DNA of 46,151 nt from Saprospiraceae bacterium (GTDB lineage: Bacteria > Bacteroidota > Bacteroidia > Chitinophagales > Saprospiraceae). Below are positions 20,327 through 30,800 of this stretch, piece by piece (the first letter of the stretch is position 1; each line of letters opens with the position of its first letter). The stretch spans positions 1 through 46,151 of the forward strand of contig JADJYQ010000013.1 of the NCBI GenBank assembly GCA_016719615.1, written 5' to 3'. A program made the position numbers and the translations under genes. The notes under the pieces are model-generated. The model did not search any database. It was not told the DNA's origin and saw only the letters and a program-made list of their open reading frames with translations.

Positions 20327-20887
20327 TCATATTAAATAATTTTCAGATTGTATTAATACCCGGTCTTCTTTCAGGTCAAGTTTCATCATAAGATCCGTCT
20401 GCACTTCACCGCCCAATTTGAATAAGTGTTTATCAAATGTTTGAAAACCATTTTTCTCATAAAACTTTATAGCCTTGTGGTTTTTCTCCCAAACTCCCAA
20501 CCAAATATAATCTGCATTTTTGTTTCCAGCCATTTCAAGAGCTTTGTTAAAAAGATCCTGCCCTAAGTTTTTACCCTGAAATTCCCTGAGCACATAAATC
20601 CTTTCTATTTCCACACCCAGATCAGATTTCAATTCGGTCTGTGCCTGGCCAAAGTTTAATTTCAGATACCCTACAACATCTTTGTCATATGTCGCAAAAT
20701 AAAATTCCGAATTTCCATCACTTAGCTCAGATAATAGTTTCTCGATTGAAAATTCCTCGTCCAAATACTTTTTCATATTCTCTGTAGAATTTACAGATGC
20801 AAATGTTTCTGTAAATGTTTGCCGACTTATTTGTTGCAAACGGCCAATGTCGTTCGTTGTTAATTTTAAAATTTCAACTTGCTTCAT
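20327..20887 (-). CDS. GNAT family N-acetyltransferase
   Basis: A 186-aa cytoplasmic acetyltransferase using acetyl-CoA. The start ATG 20887 (MKQVEILKLT) is preferred over the longer reading from 21010, whose first 41 residues look non-coding. GNAT motifs: VVGYLKLNFG, motif A GVEIERIYVLREFQGKNLGQ followed by DLFNKALEMA, and motif B IWLGVWEKNHKAIKFYEKNG. The EFQGKNLGQ segment is the R/Q-x-x-G-x-G/A-like pyrophosphate loop. Ending FKLGGEVQTDLMM is typical of small-molecule acetyltransferases near the PaiA group. The substrate is unknown. Confidence 0.85.
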   Translation of the reverse strand: MKQVEILKLTTNDIGRLQQISRQTFTETFASVNSTENMKKYLDEEFSIEKLLSELSDGNSEFYFATYDKDVVGYLKLNFGQAQTELKSDLGVEIERIYVLREFQGKNLGQDLFNKALEMAGNKNADYIWLGVWEKNHKAIKFYEKNGFQTFDKHLFKLGGEVQTDLMMKLDLKEDRVLIQSENYLI

Positions 20888-21042
20888 GATATCAACTTGA
20901 GCATCAAATAAAATAATTAAAATTTCAAAACGAAATAATTTGGCAAGTGTGATGCTTTCAATAATTGGCAACAGCATTTGGGTTGAATTCCTCCTAACAA
21001 GCCAATCCATACTTTTAAATAAAACTGGTATCAGTTAAAAAA

Positions 21043-21537
21043 TTACATCCGTTTATAAATTCCATCAAAGGCCACACTTAATATTTTACCATCTGCATCT
21101 ACAATATCCCATTTCTGAGAGACCGTACCATATTCCAATACTTGCCAGGTAATTTTGTTCTTGTAATTGTAATTTTTTCCTTTGATTGTTTCACTTTCCA
21201 CAATCATCTTACCCATCACAAAATTTCCTTTTAATTTCAGAATCGTGCCTTTATTATCGAGGTATAACTGATTCCATGTTTTCTCAGTTGGATCGTAATA
21301 ATTATAACTGGTACCCGTTAACTGGGCTGATTTCCAATTTTCGAGAATGACGCAAGAGTCTTGTATATACTGAATCACATTTTCACCCACCTTAATCCCC
21401 TTTGGATTTAAAACTTCCCATTTCCCAAGCCAAAAGTCAAACTGCCTGTGTTGCGGAGAAGAACAGGCTTGTGCGTTTTGACTTTGGAGATTGCAGACCA
21501 AAACAAACATGAATAAGAGTGAAATCAAATTTCTCAT
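21043..21537 (-). CDS. secreted lipocalin-like protein (DUF1579-like)
   Basis: A 164-aa protein with signal peptide (MRNLISLLFMFVLVCNLQSQ) and a start of the mature region HRQFDFWLGKWEVLNPKG, the hallmark of DUF1579-like calycin proteins. Beta-strand-like segments follow (SYNYYDPTEKTWNQLYLDN, KITWQVLEYGTVSQKWDIV). It should be periplasmic; the function of the family is unknown. A perfect 19-bp palindrome sits 44-62 nt upstream of the start. Confidence 0.7.
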   Translation of the reverse strand: MRNLISLLFMFVLVCNLQSQNAQACSSPQHRQFDFWLGKWEVLNPKGIKVGENVIQYIQDSCVILENWKSAQLTGTSYNYYDPTEKTWNQLYLDNKGTILKLKGNFVMGKMIVESETIKGKNYNYKNKITWQVLEYGTVSQKWDIVDADGKILSVAFDGIYKRM

Positions 21538-21580
21538 GGATAGAAAATTTTTTTAATAATAAGCATACCAGATTTTAAAC

Positions 21581-21599
21581 TTTGAATTGCCAATTCAAA
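21581..21599. promoter_or_regulatory. perfect 19-bp palindrome upstream of the lipocalin-like gene
   Basis: TTTGAATTGCCAATTCAAA: 9-bp arms around one central base, ending 44 nt upstream of the ATG at 21537. The size and position fit an operator for a dimeric regulator. The regulator is unknown. Confidence 0.5.
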
Positions 21600-21762
21600 A
21601 GATAAATTTATAACTTTCTCCTTACTTAAAAATTAAAATCACACTTCTACAGCCTAGATATAAAATAAAGGAGTTGGTTTCAGCCCTTAGACTTGTCCTT
21701 TCCATTAAAAACTCGTGTTTTCAAGTATGAAATGCACATTTTTAATAAAATTTTCAATTAAA

Positions 21763-21792
21763 ATAATAACGGACAAATATGTCCATTATTAT
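21763..21792. promoter_or_regulatory. palindromic operator of the Rrf2-RIC operon
   Basis: Dyad with GGACA-AATA-TGTCC core and AT-rich arms (ATAATAAC / ATTATTAT). It lies 36-65 nt upstream of the Rrf2 ATG and just upstream of the -7 element, where it would cover the -33 region. Rrf2 regulators usually repress their own operon, so this is the likely self-operator. Confidence 0.65.
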
Positions 21793-21803
21793 AGAATATA
21801 GTT

Positions 21804-21811
21804 TAACTTTG
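21804..21811 (+). promoter_or_regulatory. Bacteroidota -7 promoter element
   Basis: TAACTTTG matches TAnnTTTG exactly and lies 16 nt before the Rrf2 start codon. The adjacent upstream palindrome would block the -33 region when occupied. Confidence 0.6.
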
Positions 21812-21827
21812 TAAAAAATTCAGAAAC

Positions 21828-22259
21828 ATGTTCTCCAAAGCTTGCGAATATGCTATAAAAGCCAGCCTTTATATCGCCATGAAATCGGAAGGCAATGCCA
21901 GGGTGGGGCTACAGGAGATTGCTGAAGAAATCCAATCACCGATTTCGTTTACCTCTAAAATTCTACAGAAGCTGGTAAAATCAAAAATCATCGACTCCCA
22001 AAAAGGCCCGACAGGTGGTTTTGAGATCAAAAAATCAAAGCTGCAAAAAACCAGCTTAAGCGAAATAGTGGCAGCCATTGATGGGGACTCCATATATATG
22101 GACTGCGCACTGGGTTTTGCGCATTGTAATGAGAAAAAACCTTGTCCGCTGCATTTTAAGTTTAAAGCATTACGCGAAGAGCTCAGACAAATGTTGGAAC
22201 ATACCAGTCTCTTGGATTTATCAAAAGACATTCAAAAGCGCAAAACATTTTTAAAATAA
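21828..22259 (+). CDS. Rrf2 family transcriptional regulator (NsrR/IscR-like, Fe-S cysteines)
   Basis: A 143-aa winged-helix regulator. N-terminal MFSKACEYAIKASLYIA and VGLQEIAEEIQSPISFTSKI form the HTH, and GPTGGFEIKK the wing. Cysteines at residues 93, 100 and 106 (MDCALGFAHCNEKKPCP) give CX6CX5C, the Fe-S ligand set of NsrR/IscR-type members. The RIC di-iron repair gene begins 11 nt downstream, so the regulator probably senses nitric oxide or oxidative damage through its cluster and controls this operon. Confidence 0.9.
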   Translation: MFSKACEYAIKASLYIAMKSEGNARVGLQEIAEEIQSPISFTSKILQKLVKSKIIDSQKGPTGGFEIKKSKLQKTSLSEIVAAIDGDSIYMDCALGFAHCNEKKPCPLHFKFKALREELRQMLEHTSLLDLSKDIQKRKTFLK

Positions 22260-22270
22260 AATTGATAGCT

Positions 22271-22998
22271 ATGATCACATTAGACATTACATCTCAGCCT
22301 ACTGTTGGTTCCTTTGTAGCCAGGGATTATCGGACAGCCGCTGTATTTCAGAAATACGGCATTGACTTTGTTGCAAAGGCGGAAAAACCGTTCATGAAGT
22401 CTGCAAAAACAAAATATTGATGAAAACGAACTCCTTCACCAATTGGATCATGTGTCCAGACAAACCGAAGGACAAGCCATTGATTTTCAATCCTGGTCTC
22501 CGGATTTGCTCGCAGATTACATCGAAAAAAAACATCATCGATACGTTGAACAAATGATCGAAACAATTCCTCCATTTCTGGACAAACTTTGTAAGGTACA
22601 TGGAAGTAATCACCCGGAATTGTATGAAATCACCAAAGAATTTAAAACTTCGGCTTTGGAATTGAGCAATCATATGCAAAAAGGAAGAATTAATCTTGTT
22701 TCCTTACATCCGCCAAATGGTTCATGCTAATCAACAGAATCAAAGACTTGAAAGACCTCCTTTTGGAACTGTAGAAAATCCCATCCAAATGATGCATCGC
22801 GAACACGATGTGGAAGGCGATCGTTTTCGTAAAATCTCACAACTTAGCGATGCCTACACCCCTCCACCGGATGCTTGCACAACCTATCGGGTGGCGTTTT
22901 CTATGTTGAAAGACTTTGAAGATGATTTGCACATGCACATTCACCTGGAGAATAATATTTTGTTTCCGAAGGCTGTTGAGCTGGAGTTGCAGTATTAA
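22271..22998 (+). CDS. RIC-type di-iron Fe-S cluster repair protein (ScdA/YtfE), frameshifted
   Basis: About 243 aa when reassembled. It repairs iron-sulfur centres damaged by nitric oxide or oxidants, in the cytoplasm. N-terminal ScdA_N segment: VGSFVARDYRTAAVFQKYGI, then the conserved DFCCKGG motif, recovered if one T is restored near 22367. Hemerythrin-like domain: DYIEKKHHRYVEQM, ALELSNHMQK, QMMHREHDVEGDRF and DDLHMHIHLENNILFPKA carry the His and Glu ligands for the di-iron site. At least three single-base indels (near 22367, 22415 and 22680) split it, each near a homopolymer. It is co-transcribed with the Rrf2 regulator. Confidence 0.88.
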
Positions 22999-23021
22999 AT
23001 TTTACCAAAAAAGTAATCTTA

Positions 23022-24212
23022 CTAATACAACATACCAAATAACCAAATAGGAATCGTCTGTCTGTTGCCGATTTCAATTTGGTCCTTAACCAAAAAAGCA
23101 TTTTGATAATTTTTAATTTGCCTATTTGTTTTATTTTTTCCATCAACTTCTAAAATATATTTTTCATTCACTAAAAAATCCCCATATAATGCGGCTTTGA
23201 CTTGATGGGCATTTTTTAATTGATTTAATAAAAAGCATTGCCTTACCTGTCCTATTTCACAATGTCCAGGGGCCAAAGCATACATCACATTTGTGTTTTG
23301 CAGGTATATTTTTTCTGCCTTTCGCATGACACCGGCATCCCTGCCCATTGGCAATAGCTGATGGATAAGTTCCGCTTTTTCCAATATTTTAAAATAATGC
23401 ATTAACGCATTTCTGTTTGTCTGAATAATTTCTGCAAGTTTACTGATATTAGGTTTAAAAGGAACAGAAACTGAAATATGATACAAAAGTTTTCTTAGTT
23501 TATAAATACTTTCATATTCGATGGACTCAACAGAAGGCAAATCATTTTCCAGAATCATCGTTATAACTTGAAGCAATTTTTGGGCATAGACCTTTTCCCC
23601 TCCAAATGATATGGATAATATCCGATTTTCAGATAGGCCTCAAAATATTCAAATGGCCTTAATTTCCGGGAATAATCTAAAGCGATCTCTTCGTGTTTAT
23701 ATAGTACATCTTCCAGAGATATTGGTTCTAAAGAAATATTTCCATTCATGAGCAAAATTCCTATAAGAAAGTCCATAAAGCTGGTAACTAGTTAATCTCC
23801 GACTGAGATCACCAATTCCCTTGTAAAGTTCCAAAATTGAGGAACTGGTGAAAACCAATTTCAAATCCGGATAACTGTCGTAAACATTTTTTAACTCGCG
23901 AGACCAATTTGGATATTTATGCACTTCATCAATCGCCAGTATTTTTCCCCCTTTTAAATAAAAGTGATGAGCGAAGTCCATTAGTGAATTCGAAGTAAAA
24001 TAAAAATCATCCAGGCTTATGTAGATTGCCATATTTCCAGGCAAGTTTAAGCTCTTTAAATATTGCAGTAATAATATAGTCTTACCAGTGCCTCTTGCTC
24101 CTTTTATGGCAATTAGTCTTTGAGTCCAATCAATTTGATTAAATAAATATCTGGGATGCAGAACATCCAATTTACTGGTCAATCTTTGAGATTTTTCAAT
24201 CAAATAATTCAT
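23022..24212 (-). CDS. AAA ATPase with DUF4143-type C-terminus, two frameshifts
   Basis: About 395 aa in three pieces (23697-24212, 23561-23776, 23022-23576). Walker A is GARGTGKTILLLQYL, Walker B is GGKILAIDEVHKYPNW, then the sensor region LKLVFTSSSILEL and GDLSRRLTSYQLYGLSYRNF. The C-terminal part has a winged-helix-like segment (LAEIIQTNRNALMHYFKILE) and a nuclease-like EVDGKNKTNRQI. This is the widespread family of prokaryotic ATPases once tied to mobile elements and signalling; the role is unknown. Start ATG 24212 (MNYLIEKSQRL) is preferred to 24233. It converges with the RIC gene, leaving only 23 nt between the stops. Confidence 0.82.
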
Positions 24213-24233
24213 TTTGCAATTTTGAAGTAACAA

Positions 24234-24506
24234 ATTTATAGATATTTTGCTATTTTAAATTATCATTTTATGAATTATTGAACTAATACATTGAATATCA
24301 TATAATTGTGAGTAATTTTTTTTAAAAAATTTCAAAAATTGGCAACATTTCAGCTGAAATGAAAAATTTCATGCGATCGGGTTCATTACTTTTGATATAT
24401 CTCACTACTCCTGTGAAAAAAAAAGGGATATCGTTCAAGCCTGACTGCTATTCAGTCCCACAAACTCTGCATCTTTGGTTTTATCTTCGCGGTTTAATCG
24501 ATTGAT
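24234..24506. other. divergent promoter region
   Basis: Between the - strand ATPase and the + strand acyl-CoA dehydrogenase. TATCTTCG at 24482-24489 is one mismatch from the -7 consensus TAnnTTTG, 17 nt before the dehydrogenase ATG. The rest is AT-rich without ORFs. Confidence 0.4.
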
Positions 24507-25673
24507 ATGTATTTTACCTTAACTGAAGAACAATTGGCCGTACAGGAGGCCGCCAGGGAGTTTGCCCGCAGGGAATTATTACCGGGTGTGATCGAAAGAG
24601 ATTCTAAAATGATCTACCCGAAAGAGCAAGTCCAGAAAATGGCCGAACTCGGATTTTTGGGCATGATGGTCTCTCCTGAATATGGCGGAGGCGGTATGGA
24701 CACCATTTCCTATGTTTTAGCCATGACCGAAATCAGTAAAATTGATAATTCCTGCTCTGTCATCATGTCTGTGAATAATAGTCTCGTCTGTTGGGGAATC
24801 GAAAAATGGGCACTGAAGAACAGAAACAAAAATACTTGCCAAAACTTGCAACAGGAGAATGGATTGGCGCATTTTGCCTCTCCGAACCCGAAGCCGGGAG
24901 TGACGCCACCGCACAAAAGACCATGGCTGTTGATTGTGGAGATCATTATCTATTAAACGGTACCAAAAACTGGATCACCAATGGAGGCAGCTCCAATGTA
25001 CATCTCGTGATGGCGCAAGCTGACCCCACTCAGGGCAGCAGAGGTATTTGCACTTTTATTGTAGAAACTTCATGGCCGGGCGTGATCATAGGCGCAAAGG
25101 AAGATAAGTTAGGTATTCGCTCATCAGATACACATACGATCATGTACAATGACGTAAAAGTGCCTAAAGAAAATTTGCTGGGTCCGGCAGGAGACGGTTT
25201 CAAATTTGCCATGAAAACCTTAACCGGTGGCCGCATTGGAATTGCCTCACAAGCATTAGGTATCGCTTCCGGTGCATATGAGTTGGCCATCAACTATGCC
25301 AAAGAACGGGCAACTTTTGGCAAACCCATTGCACAGCATCAGGCCATTGCATTCAAACTTGCAGATATGGCCACTGAAGTCGAAGCAGCAAAATTGATGG
25401 TGCTAAGAGCAGCATGGATGAAAGATCAGGGTATGGATTTTACAACAGCTGCCAGCATGGCAAAATTGTTTGCATCTGATGTCGCCATGAAACACACGGT
25501 TGAAGCCGTTCAAATTCATGGCGGGTATGGCTTTGTAAAGGAATACCATGTAGAACGCCTGATGCGGGATGCTAAAATTACCCAGATCTACGAGGAACTT
25601 CCGAAGTACAGCGCATTGTTATATCAAGAGCAATCTTGCAGGGGCAGTTGTATCAACCGATGTGGGGGAGTAG
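24507..25673 (+). CDS. acyl-CoA dehydrogenase, frameshifted
   Basis: About 388 aa, FAD-dependent, oxidising short-chain acyl-CoA to enoyl-CoA in fatty-acid or branched-chain catabolism. N-terminal MYFTLTEEQLAVQEAAREFA, the FAD/substrate motif GAFCLSEPEAGSDA, then GTKNWITNGG, GIASQALGIASGAYELA, FGKPIAQHQAI and VQIHGGYGFVKEY. Catalytic Glu is in the expected TQIYE position. Breaks: near 24800 (between VNNSLVCWGIEKW and GTEEQKQKYLPKLA), near 25590 (ATCTACGAGGAACTTCC, which in frame reads IYEGTSEVQRIV), and near 25635 before GAVVSTDVGE. The true stop is TAG 25671-25673. Confidence 0.92.
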
Positions 25674-25930
25674 GATTATAGGGGAAAGGCTGAAGGCTAA
25701 AGCTTGGAAGAGATTATGGATTATGGTAACAAAACTAACACTTGTTAGGTTTACATATACTGAATATTTATTGAATTTTTAATTCGTTATTTATTGCGAA
25801 TCAACATTAGCTTCTTCTTTACTGTGATCTGTTAACTGCCAATTGAAAACTTCTTCAAGACTACCAACTGAAAACTTCATTCCAGCAACCATCAACTAAC
25901 AACTAACAACTATCAACTAACAATGCTTCC
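25674..25930. other. intergenic spacer with CAACTAAC-type short repeats
   Basis: No gene. From about 25885 to 25922 the sequence is a degenerate tandem of CAACTAACAA/CAACTATCAA units directly before the protease start. Two copies of AACTGAAAACTTC-like text lie just upstream. Simple-sequence origin is likely. Confidence 0.5.
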
Positions 25931-27011
25931 ATGTTCGAAAAAGCCTGGTATATAGGGTCCTTCACGAAAATTCCCGTGAAAATCCACTGGACCTTTCTAT
26001 TGATTCTAATTTATATCATTGGTTCCGGTCTTTCCGAGGTGCATCTACCAAAGAGATCGTCATTGAAGTTTGCTTTATTCTTGCTATGTTTTTTGTGTGG
26101 TCTTACATGAATTTGGGCATGCCCTTACCGCACAACGTTATGGTATCAAACAGAAGATATTATCCTGCTACCTATTGGCGGTGTAGCACGATTGCGCAAT
26201 ATGCCTGAAAAAACCTATCCAGGAATTGATTGTAGCCATTATGGGCCCAATGGTAAATGTTGTCATCGCATTGTTGCTTTTCATTTTTCTTAGTATATAC
26301 ATGGATATCAATATTTTAGTCTGGATCTTTTGGAAAACATTCATTTTGGAAACTGGTCGGGATTTTTGCCTTTGTTGATGATCTCTAATATCATGTTGGT
26401 TCTCTTCAACATGATTCCTGCTTTTCCGATGGATGGAGGTCGCGTTTGCGGGCTTTACTTTCTATGAATTTCGGCAGGCTAAAGCTACGCGTATTGCCTC
26501 TTTGGCCGGACAAGCGATCTGTATAGTCCTAATAGCCATCGGTCTTTATTATTCAGCATACACGCTGGCATTAATCGGCGTTTTTATTTTCTTAAGTGCT
26601 TCTCAGGAATACCGTTCTGTTGCTTTGGATACGGCACTCAAAAATAAAACAGTAAGAACTTGTTATCAAAAAGATGTTCCGCCATTAACTGAGTATCTGG
26701 ATCTTAAAACTGCACATGAGCTCATTTTACATTATCCGTATCAATATTTTCCGGTGATCAATCTTATGGGAAGTTACAGCGGTTGGGTTTCTGCACAACA
26801 GATCAAAACGGCTGTCAAACAAAATCCAGAATCAAAAATATCCGACATCAGTCATAAATCACTATTAAGCATTCATCCGGATACAAGCCTCACAAATGCA
26901 CTCCACAATATGCAAAGCGCCAACGAATTGCTGCTCGTTGTGGAAAACGAACAAGTGTTAGGTACCATTGATCGCATTTCATTGCAGCAGTATGTTGGGA
27001 TGGTGGAATGA
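25931..27011 (+). CDS. M50 site-2 protease with CBS domain, heavily frameshifted
   Basis: Membrane metalloprotease of about 360 aa (SREBP/SpoIVFB-like). N-terminus FEKAWYIGSFTKIPVKIHWT. The zinc motif HEFGH is in the frame LHEFGHALTAQRYGI at about 26104-26148, PIGGVARL follows, and the second metal motif PMDGGR is at 26427-26444. Several transmembrane segments follow (CIVLIAIGLYYSAYTLALIG). The C-terminal ~130 residues carry CBS-like pieces (YPYQYFPVINLMGSYSGWVS, SANELLLVVENEQVLGTIDR). At least five single-base breaks occur between 26000 and 26450; the 3' half (26433-27011) is clean. Intramembrane cleavage of an unknown regulator is the family role. Confidence 0.85.
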
Positions 27012-27300
27012 GTGGGAGAGCTTAAAGCGAAAAGGTAAAAGCTAAAAGCTTAAAACCTGCTCAGGGTGTGACATCTACTTTTTAGATTCATTTTCTTCCC
27101 TTCCTTCCTCTATGAGCCTCTGCGTTTTGCTTTAATTGGTATTTTATATTGTTTATCAGGCTTTACAACTCTTGGGAGCATATATGAGATTATAAATTTT
27201 AACACCGGAACCAAATTTATAATCCCAATCCCTAATTCCTTGGTTCATCTACTTTGTTCCTGCATTGACCTTGGGATTTACATTGCTAATCTTAAACACA
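27012..27300. other. non-coding stretch between convergent genes
   Basis: AT-rich, with a pyrimidine-rich patch near 27090-27115. I see no ORF or clear terminator. Confidence 0.4.
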
Positions 27301-27724
27301 TTAATAAGGTATCAACGTAATTATCTGCAAAGCTGAATCCACCATATCATTGTACTCCATTTTAATCTTCTTACTATTTATCTCCAAAATTTTCCATGGC
27401 TCATAGTCTACATCATCAATACCAGCATACAATATCCTGCCATCTTCTGATAATTTCCAAGGTATGTTATATTTTTAGAATCCGCAATCCATTATACCCA
27501 TGTCAATACATAAAATTCCATCTTTACAAAAAATACTTATCATCTGCATCGCAATCACTGATTGGTTCATCAATTCCATTTACGACAAATGAGAACTCCC
27601 GCCAGATTGTACCTGTCAATATATCGGTACGCGAAATTTCATCTTCTTCTTTATTGCAGGAAATAAAGAAGGTAGTTACTTAAAATAAAAGCTGAAGTAG
27701 CTAATTTAATAAAATTTTTTTCAT
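27301..27724 (-). CDS. lipocalin-like lipoprotein, broken
   Basis: Not visible as one ORF. From ATG 27724 the reading is MKKILLN, TAG, LLQLLF, TAA, VTTFFISCNKEEDEISRTD, ILTGTIWREFSFVVNGIDE, SDCDADDKYF, then in another frame KDGILCIDMGIMDCG, YNIPWKLSEDGRILYAG, IDDVDYEPWKILEINSKKIK and a TAA at 27301. Signal peptide with lipobox (ISC), LTGTIW near the N-terminus and the W..E.N...I.M pattern are typical of small lipocalin-like (META/DUF-type) lipoproteins of Bacteroidota. It carries two in-frame stops and one or two frameshifts. It lies 3' of the giant repeat protein, in the same direction. Confidence 0.55.
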
Positions 27725-27833
27725 GTTAAATGATTTAGAATATTTCAAATTCTTTAATGCCTTGGAATTAAAATACCGAATAATGGATAGTGCCGGACTG
27801 CCGTTTGGTTCCGGCACTATCTAGAGGTTCATT

Positions 27834-30800
27834 TTAATGTATAATTTCTATTCTTTGAATAATTTGTTGTGCCTTGCCAGTAATTCTTATAAAATAGATT
27901 CCTGAAGCCAATGATTCAGTGTTCCAACTCATTTCTTTAAAATCACATGTCGAAACATCAACCGAATTCAGCTCTGATCCATAGAGATTTATCAAACTGA
28001 CTTTAAAGTCATTATGATTTTGGCAATTGAATATGAATATTCATTTTTCATTTACCGGATTCGGGTATACCTGAACCTGAAGATCAGATTCATTTGAATT
28101 CAAGGTTCCAACAATTATCATGCGTTTACAACACATATAGGTCCTGCCTTGATCATTATATTGGACACAAATTTCCTGACTGCTGCCATAGGAAAGTTGA
28201 CTTGAAGGGATGGCCCAGTACCCAGCAATGCGCCCGTCTTTTGATTATACCAAAGCACGTTGGAGTAGCTGGCTGATACATTCAATATAAGTTGTCCTGA
28301 CGGCAGTACCTGAGATTGAATGATGCCTGCACAAATTTTGGGATCGCATAACCAAAACCTTTTACAACAGATGTACCAACGACCATTATAAAAATAACGG
28401 GCCGTTATAATCCGTTCTTCGCAAGGACCCGTCGATGGTGGAGGTATTGGATTTGAAATGGGCCCGCCACCAATGTCGCCTCCGCCTGTATCATCTTTCC
28501 AGGTCACTTGAGATGCCCCACTCTGGGTCAATTCAAATTGATAAGTTTTGGCGTTTCCATCATAACGGAAAATAATGTTTCCACATTCAAAGGGATTGCA
28601 AATCCAAACCCGACGACAACATATATACCAACGTCCGTTAGCGAAATATTTGACAGAGATGATTCGCTCAATACAATCACCGGGATTGGGTGGTACAGGA
28701 ATCGGATTTGAAATGGGCCCACCTCCAATATCTCCACCGCCGGTATCATCTTTCCAGGTGATGTTAGTTGCTCCTGATGTGTTCAGATTAAAAACCATTC
28801 CGTTTGAATTTAAATCATAGCGAAAATCGAATTCAAAACATTCGAATGGATTGCAGATCCACACCCTTCTACAGCATATATACCAACGACCGTTAGCAAA
28901 ATACTTTACGGAAATTATTCGTTCGATGCAATCACCCGGATTAGGTGGAACAGGAATCGGCCTGGATATGGGTCCTCCGCCAATATCTCCTCCGCCGGTA
29001 TCATCTTTCCAGGTAATGTTAGTTGCTCCCTGAGTGTTTAATTGGAAAATCATGCCACCTGAATTCAAATCGTAGCGATAATCAAATTCTAAACAATCGA
29101 ATGGATTGCAAATCCAGATTTTACGGCAGCAGATATACCACCTTCCGTTAAGGTAATACGTTACCGTAATGGTTTTTTCTACACATCCGCTGCCCGGTGG
29201 GGCAGGAATTGGATTGGAGATTGGCCCGCCACCAATAGTGCCCCCTCCTGTATCATCTTTCCAAACTATATTCGTTGCACCCGGAAGGTCTAAGGTAAAT
29301 GTGTAATTATTGCTGTTGGAATTGAAACGATAATCAAAAAGGAAACAATCAAACGGATTGGCAATCCATATGCGGTAACAACAGTATTCCAAACAGTTGT
29401 TAGTATTCAGGTATGGAAAACAAATGATGTATTCGCCTTGACTCGGAAATGTATATTGAAAGCTGGTGGATCCTGCAGTTTGTACTTCATTATTTCCGAC
29501 TTTCCATTTTCTACCGGGAGCTATGGCTTTTGTACTTGTAAAAGTGTATAACAGATTATTACCATTTCCTGAGTACTTATAAGTGACAAAACCACAATTA
29601 TACAATTCGATCGGGTTGGTACAACAATTCCAGTCTACCGCAATATCATAATTTCCCTCACTATTCTTCCAGCCGTCTACCACAATGTAATACCTCCCTG
29701 CTGAAAGTTGCATCGTTATCGTCTCATTTTGACCTTTAGGATTTACACTAGAAGCCAAACATACATCCTCATTACAATCCTTAAATAAAAACATTTCAAA
29801 ATCATCATTCGGATCTCTGATGTTGGTCAGACTGATGGTAACATTCTGACTGGAATTCAACAGAAATGAATATACTTTTTCCTTTCCAGTACAACCCGTA
29901 CCGGGATCTGAAATTTTAGAAGGATTACAATACAAACTCACATTGTTAAAACCATTTTGGTTGGATTCATTGAACAGCGTTTGTTTGCATTCGATGGGCT
30001 TTGCGTTACCACAATCCAACAATCCACAATTTGCAGTGAGTGTAAAAGGACCTACCTGGCTCGTCGTTGGTCCATCCACAAGAATATAATAATATCCTGC
30101 TGCAGCATTATTGACGCGAATGATTTCAATATTATTCCCATTTGCTGCTACACTGTTTGCGCTTCTATATAAACATTGGACCGGATTGCAAGATGAAAGT
30201 AGAAAAATATCATGATCGATGTTTGTACTAAATAAAGTGATGACTAAATCACCTGAGCTATTGGGTTTATAGATTTCAAACAATTGATCGCCAGCAGAAA
30301 AATTATTTGCTGATGTATGGCAAGTGTTCAAATCAGAAATACTAAAAGCACTGCTTCTGCCTGAGGTGTTTCCAGTATAGGTTTGTCCACAGGAAATAGG
30401 AGTAATGTTTTGACATTTGTTTGCGGGTGGTGCACAATCGGGATCCTTTTCAGTTTTAAGCAAAAAATAATCGAGATCTCCATCATCCCAATAACCTGCA
30501 GCCAGATAACCTGCATCAGAATGTCGCCGAATATCACTTAAAACACGTGTTACCATGTCAGATCCAGAAGTTTCAGCATACCAGATTATATCAGAAAGAA
30601 TGGAATTATATTTAGCGATGGCGGGATATTGTCCTATTAAATTCCCGCTTTGCCCACCAATAACCGGTAGATTATTACAATCTACGGTAACACAATGATA
30701 ATTTGCAGTGTAATCAAGAAGAAACGGATGGCTGGTCACAATTTTCACATGAGTTAAAATCCCGGATGAATTCACTCTTGCCAACCATGTAAAAGCATAA

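Noticed and set aside
20879..21010. N-terminal extension of the GNAT protein
   Set aside because: The extra 41 residues are unlike the family, and MKQVEILKLT at 20887 is a typical start.
27396..27683. 95-aa ORF on the + strand
   Set aside because: It is antisense to the broken lipocalin-like lipoprotein and has no protein-like features of its own.
28104..29617. Assembly-duplicated repeat instead of true protein modules
   Set aside because: Units differ at many codons and all stay in one frame over 1.5 kb, so the array is real; only exact copy number is open.
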